Positions 5,654 to 6,962 of a DNA stretch of 6,962 nucleotides are shown one piece after another; the first letter of the stretch is position 1, and every line of letters begins with the position of its first letter. The stretch spans positions 1-6,962 of the forward strand of contig CALFYG010000155.1 of assembly GCA_937952095.1 (NCBI GenBank). The letters are read 5' to 3'. The notes below the pieces were generated by a model. The model had not been told where the DNA came from. It saw nothing but the letters and a program-made list of their open reading frames with translations, and did no database searches. The translations under genes and the position numbers were made by a program. The stretch comes from an uncultured Micrococcales bacterium (lineage in GTDB: Bacteria > Actinomycetota > Actinomycetes > S36-B12 > UBA10799).

Positions 5654-5701
5654 GTGCCGACTCGCCGGGCGTGTCGGTCGCGCCACGACGTGACAGACGC
5701 C

Positions 5702-5707
5702 TAAGTT
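5702..5707 (+). promoter_or_regulatory. Possible -10 element for the second MerR gene
   Basis: TAAGTT fits TANNNT and would give a leader of about 34 bases carrying the GAGGAG ribosome site. No -35 box stands 17-18 bases upstream. The palindrome at 5627-5653 would lie about 60-87 bases upstream of the start point, farther than usual for MerR operators, so this call is tentative. Confidence 0.25.
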
Positions 5708-5736
5708 GGGCCATGTCGCTGGTTCGCAGCACAGCC

Positions 5737-5742
5737 GAGGAG
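5737..5742 (+). promoter_or_regulatory. Ribosome binding site of the second MerR gene
   Basis: GAGGAG with a five-base spacer before ATG 5748. It fixes the start there rather than at TTG 5706, which is in the same frame but has no ribosome site. Confidence 0.8.
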
Positions 5743-5747
5743 AAGCC

Positions 5748-6311
5748 ATGAACGAGGCAGTCGCCAACTCGCCGGCAATGCCCGAGGTCGAGCAGCAGGA
5801 GCTGTTCGCCGACGACATGCAGGTCCCTGAGGACGCCGGCTACCGTGCGCCCGTCGTGGCCAAGATCGTGGGCATCACCTACCGGCAGTTGGACTACTGG
5901 GCCCGCACCGGCCTGGTCGAGCCGAGTCTGCGCACCGCCAGTGGTTCGGGATCCCAGCGGCTGTACAACTTCCGTGACATCGTCACACTCAAGATCGTCA
6001 AGCGTTTACTCGAGACCGGCGTCACGCTGCAGCAGATCCGGACCGCACTCGACCACCTGCGGTCGACCGGGGTCACCGATCTGTCGAAGATCACGCTGAT
6101 GAGCGACGGGGCGAGTGTGTACGAATGCCGCAGCGCCGAGGACGTCATCGATCTGGTGCACGGTGGCCAGGGCGTGTTCGGGATCGCTGTCGGTGCGGTG
6201 TGGCGCGAGGTCGAGAGCGACCTCGCTGCGCTGCCTGCGGAACGCGCGGACGGCAGCGTTACGGTGGTGGACGACGAACTGTCCCGCCGCCGTGCCCGCA
6301 AGATTGGATAA
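5748..6311 (+). CDS. MerR family transcriptional regulator, Rv1830 type
   Basis: Encodes 187 residues. A variable N-terminus with EQQELFADD, common in this group, precedes the MerR helix-turn-helix at about 34-105: VAKIVGITYRQLDYWARTGLVEPS, RTASGSGSQRLYNFRDIVTLKIVKRLLETGVTLQQIRTALDHLR. The C-terminal part carries TLMSDGASVYECRSAEDVIDLVHGGQGVFGIAVG and an Arg-rich end; there is one cysteine and no metal-binding set. It matches Rv1830, reported in mycobacteria under the names mcdR/resR and tied to growth, division and antibiotic recovery; its effector is unknown. It lies between the nuclease and gcvP, as in mycobacteria. The nested palindrome upstream is a candidate autoregulatory site. The TAA stop lies nine bases before the first recognisable gcvP codon. 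Confidence 0.93.
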   Translation: MNEAVANSPAMPEVEQQELFADDMQVPEDAGYRAPVVAKIVGITYRQLDYWARTGLVEPSLRTASGSGSQRLYNFRDIVTLKIVKRLLETGVTLQQIRTALDHLRSTGVTDLSKITLMSDGASVYECRSAEDVIDLVHGGQGVFGIAVGAVWREVESDLAALPAERADGSVTVVDDELSRRRARKIG

Positions 6312-6319
6312 CTCCTACG

Positions 6320-6962
6320 TTCTCGCAACGTCATATCGGTCCCGATCCCCGGGACGTCGAGCAGATCCTGGAAGTCCTCGGTTACGAGAGTGTCGACGCA
6401 CTCGTGGACGCCGTGGTGCCTGCCGACATCCGCACCGACCGCCCCTTGGACCTCCCCGCGCCACTGGACGAGCCACAGGTCCTCGACGCGCTGGCCACCC
6501 TGGCTTCCCGCAATGCCAGCCGCCGCAGCATGATCGGCCTGGGCTACCACGACACGGTGACGCCGCCGGTCATCACGCGTAACGTGCTGCAGAACCCTGC
6601 CTGGTACACGGCCTACACCCCCTATCAGCCGGAGATCTCGCAGGGACGCCTCGAGGGGCTTCTCACGTTCCAGACGCTCGTTGCCGACCTCACCGGTCTG
6701 CCGGTCGCCAACGCCTCGCTGCTGGATGAGCCGACGGCCGCGGCCGAGGCCATGGCGCTGGCGCACCGGGTCGGCCGCGGCGACACGTTCGCGGTCGACC
6801 GCGATCTGCACCCGCAGACATTGGCGGTGCTCGCCACTCGCGCCGAGCCCATCGGTGTGCGACTGGAACTGCTCGACACCGTCGCGGACGAGCTGCCTGC
6901 GGACTGCTTCGGCGTCCTGGTCGGCTATCCGTCCGGCACCGGTGCCGTACGTGATCTGAGCG
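6320..6962 (+). CDS. gcvP: Glycine dehydrogenase (decarboxylating), P protein, N-terminal part; start codon unresolved
   Basis: The PLP enzyme that decarboxylates glycine and passes the aminomethyl group to lipoyl-GcvH. About 214 residues of a normally ~950-residue protein are visible before the window ends. Diagnostic segments: FSQRHIGPD at the N-terminus, SMIGLGYHDTVTPPVITRN, NPAWYTAYTPYQPEISQGRLE, FQTLVADLTGLPVANASLLDE, TAAAEAMALAHR and GVLVGYPSGTGAVRDLS. The PLP lysine lies beyond the window. Homology begins at base 6320 (Phe), but going upstream in this frame no ATG, GTG or TTG appears until GTG 6200, which lies inside the MerR gene and has no ribosome site. The first downstream one, GTG 6404, would remove the conserved RHIGPD. 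TTG 6304 overlaps the MerR stop and would fit if one base between 6307 and 6319 were extra. The coordinate given is the first homologous codon, not a proven start. Confidence 0.9.

Noticed and set aside
5627..5660. Rho-independent terminator after the nuclease gene
   Set aside because: The hairpin is interrupted by a two-base bulge, is not GC-rich, and is followed by only TTT then GTGCC rather than a T-tract.
6280..6325. Programmed frameshift fusing the MerR gene to gcvP
   Set aside because: No slippery heptamer or downstream stem is visible, and the MerR protein ends at its usual place; a missing or altered base near the gcvP start is more likely.
1..6962. Mobile elements, CRISPR arrays, tRNA or rRNA genes
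   Set aside because: No repeat-spacer pattern, transposase or integrase motif, terminal inverted repeats, or cloverleaf-like sequence was seen; genes are tightly packed with gaps of at most 123 bases.

Overview
The window is high-GC DNA from an actinomycete (Actinomycetota). The gene order gives this away. A CDP-alcohol phosphatidyltransferase (pgsA type), a DUF881 protein, a DUF1290 'small basic protein' and a second DUF881 protein are followed by gcvH, a GarA-type FHA protein, an FtsR-type MerR regulator, a bifunctional nuclease (DUF151), a second MerR regulator and gcvP. As I recall it, this is the order of Rv1822-Rv1832 in Mycobacterium tuberculosis. GTG starts, dense packing and leaderless-type promoters fit that group. 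The GarA homologue differs from the mycobacterial and corynebacterial ones, so I would not place the organism in those genera; the genus cannot be read from the sequence.

Layout, all on the + strand: (1) 2-358, the 3' end of a protein ending in a fibronectin-III-like domain; (2) 382-1068, a two-span membrane protein of unknown function; (3) 1078-3453, a tight four-gene unit pgsA / DUF881 / sbp / DUF881 in which each junction after pgsA is a 4-base ATGA overlap; (4) 3464-5064, gcvH, then garA and ftsR joined by another ATGA overlap; (5) 5115-5624, the bifunctional nuclease, interrupted by one in-frame TAG; (6) 5748-6311, the second MerR regulator; (7) from about 6320 to the window end, the N-terminal part of gcvP. 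No RNA genes, CRISPR, IS elements or phage genes were seen.

How the genes fit together: GcvH and GcvP are two proteins of the glycine cleavage system (one-carbon supply). GarA-type FHA proteins regulate 2-oxoglutarate and glutamate metabolism in relatives. FtsR-type MerR proteins control ftsZ expression in Corynebacterium. DUF881 and DUF1290 genes lie beside ftsA/ftsZ in Firmicutes. PgsA-type enzymes make anionic phospholipids. The locus therefore mixes envelope and division functions with central carbon/nitrogen control; the functional link is inference from conserved order.

This is mostly a known conserved locus rather than a new system. The points most worth a second look are: a nonsense codon in an otherwise well-preserved bifunctional nuclease; no ordinary start codon for gcvP close to its conserved N-terminus; an FHA protein in the garA position with an N-terminal four-cysteine zinc ribbon in place of the usual phosphorylated ETTS segment; three genes whose start codon sits 6-7 nt after a TANNNT -10 box (predicted leaderless transcripts); and a nested palindrome ahead of the second MerR gene. 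The two damaged-looking genes lie within about 1 kb of each other, so sequence or assembly error must be excluded before biology is invoked.
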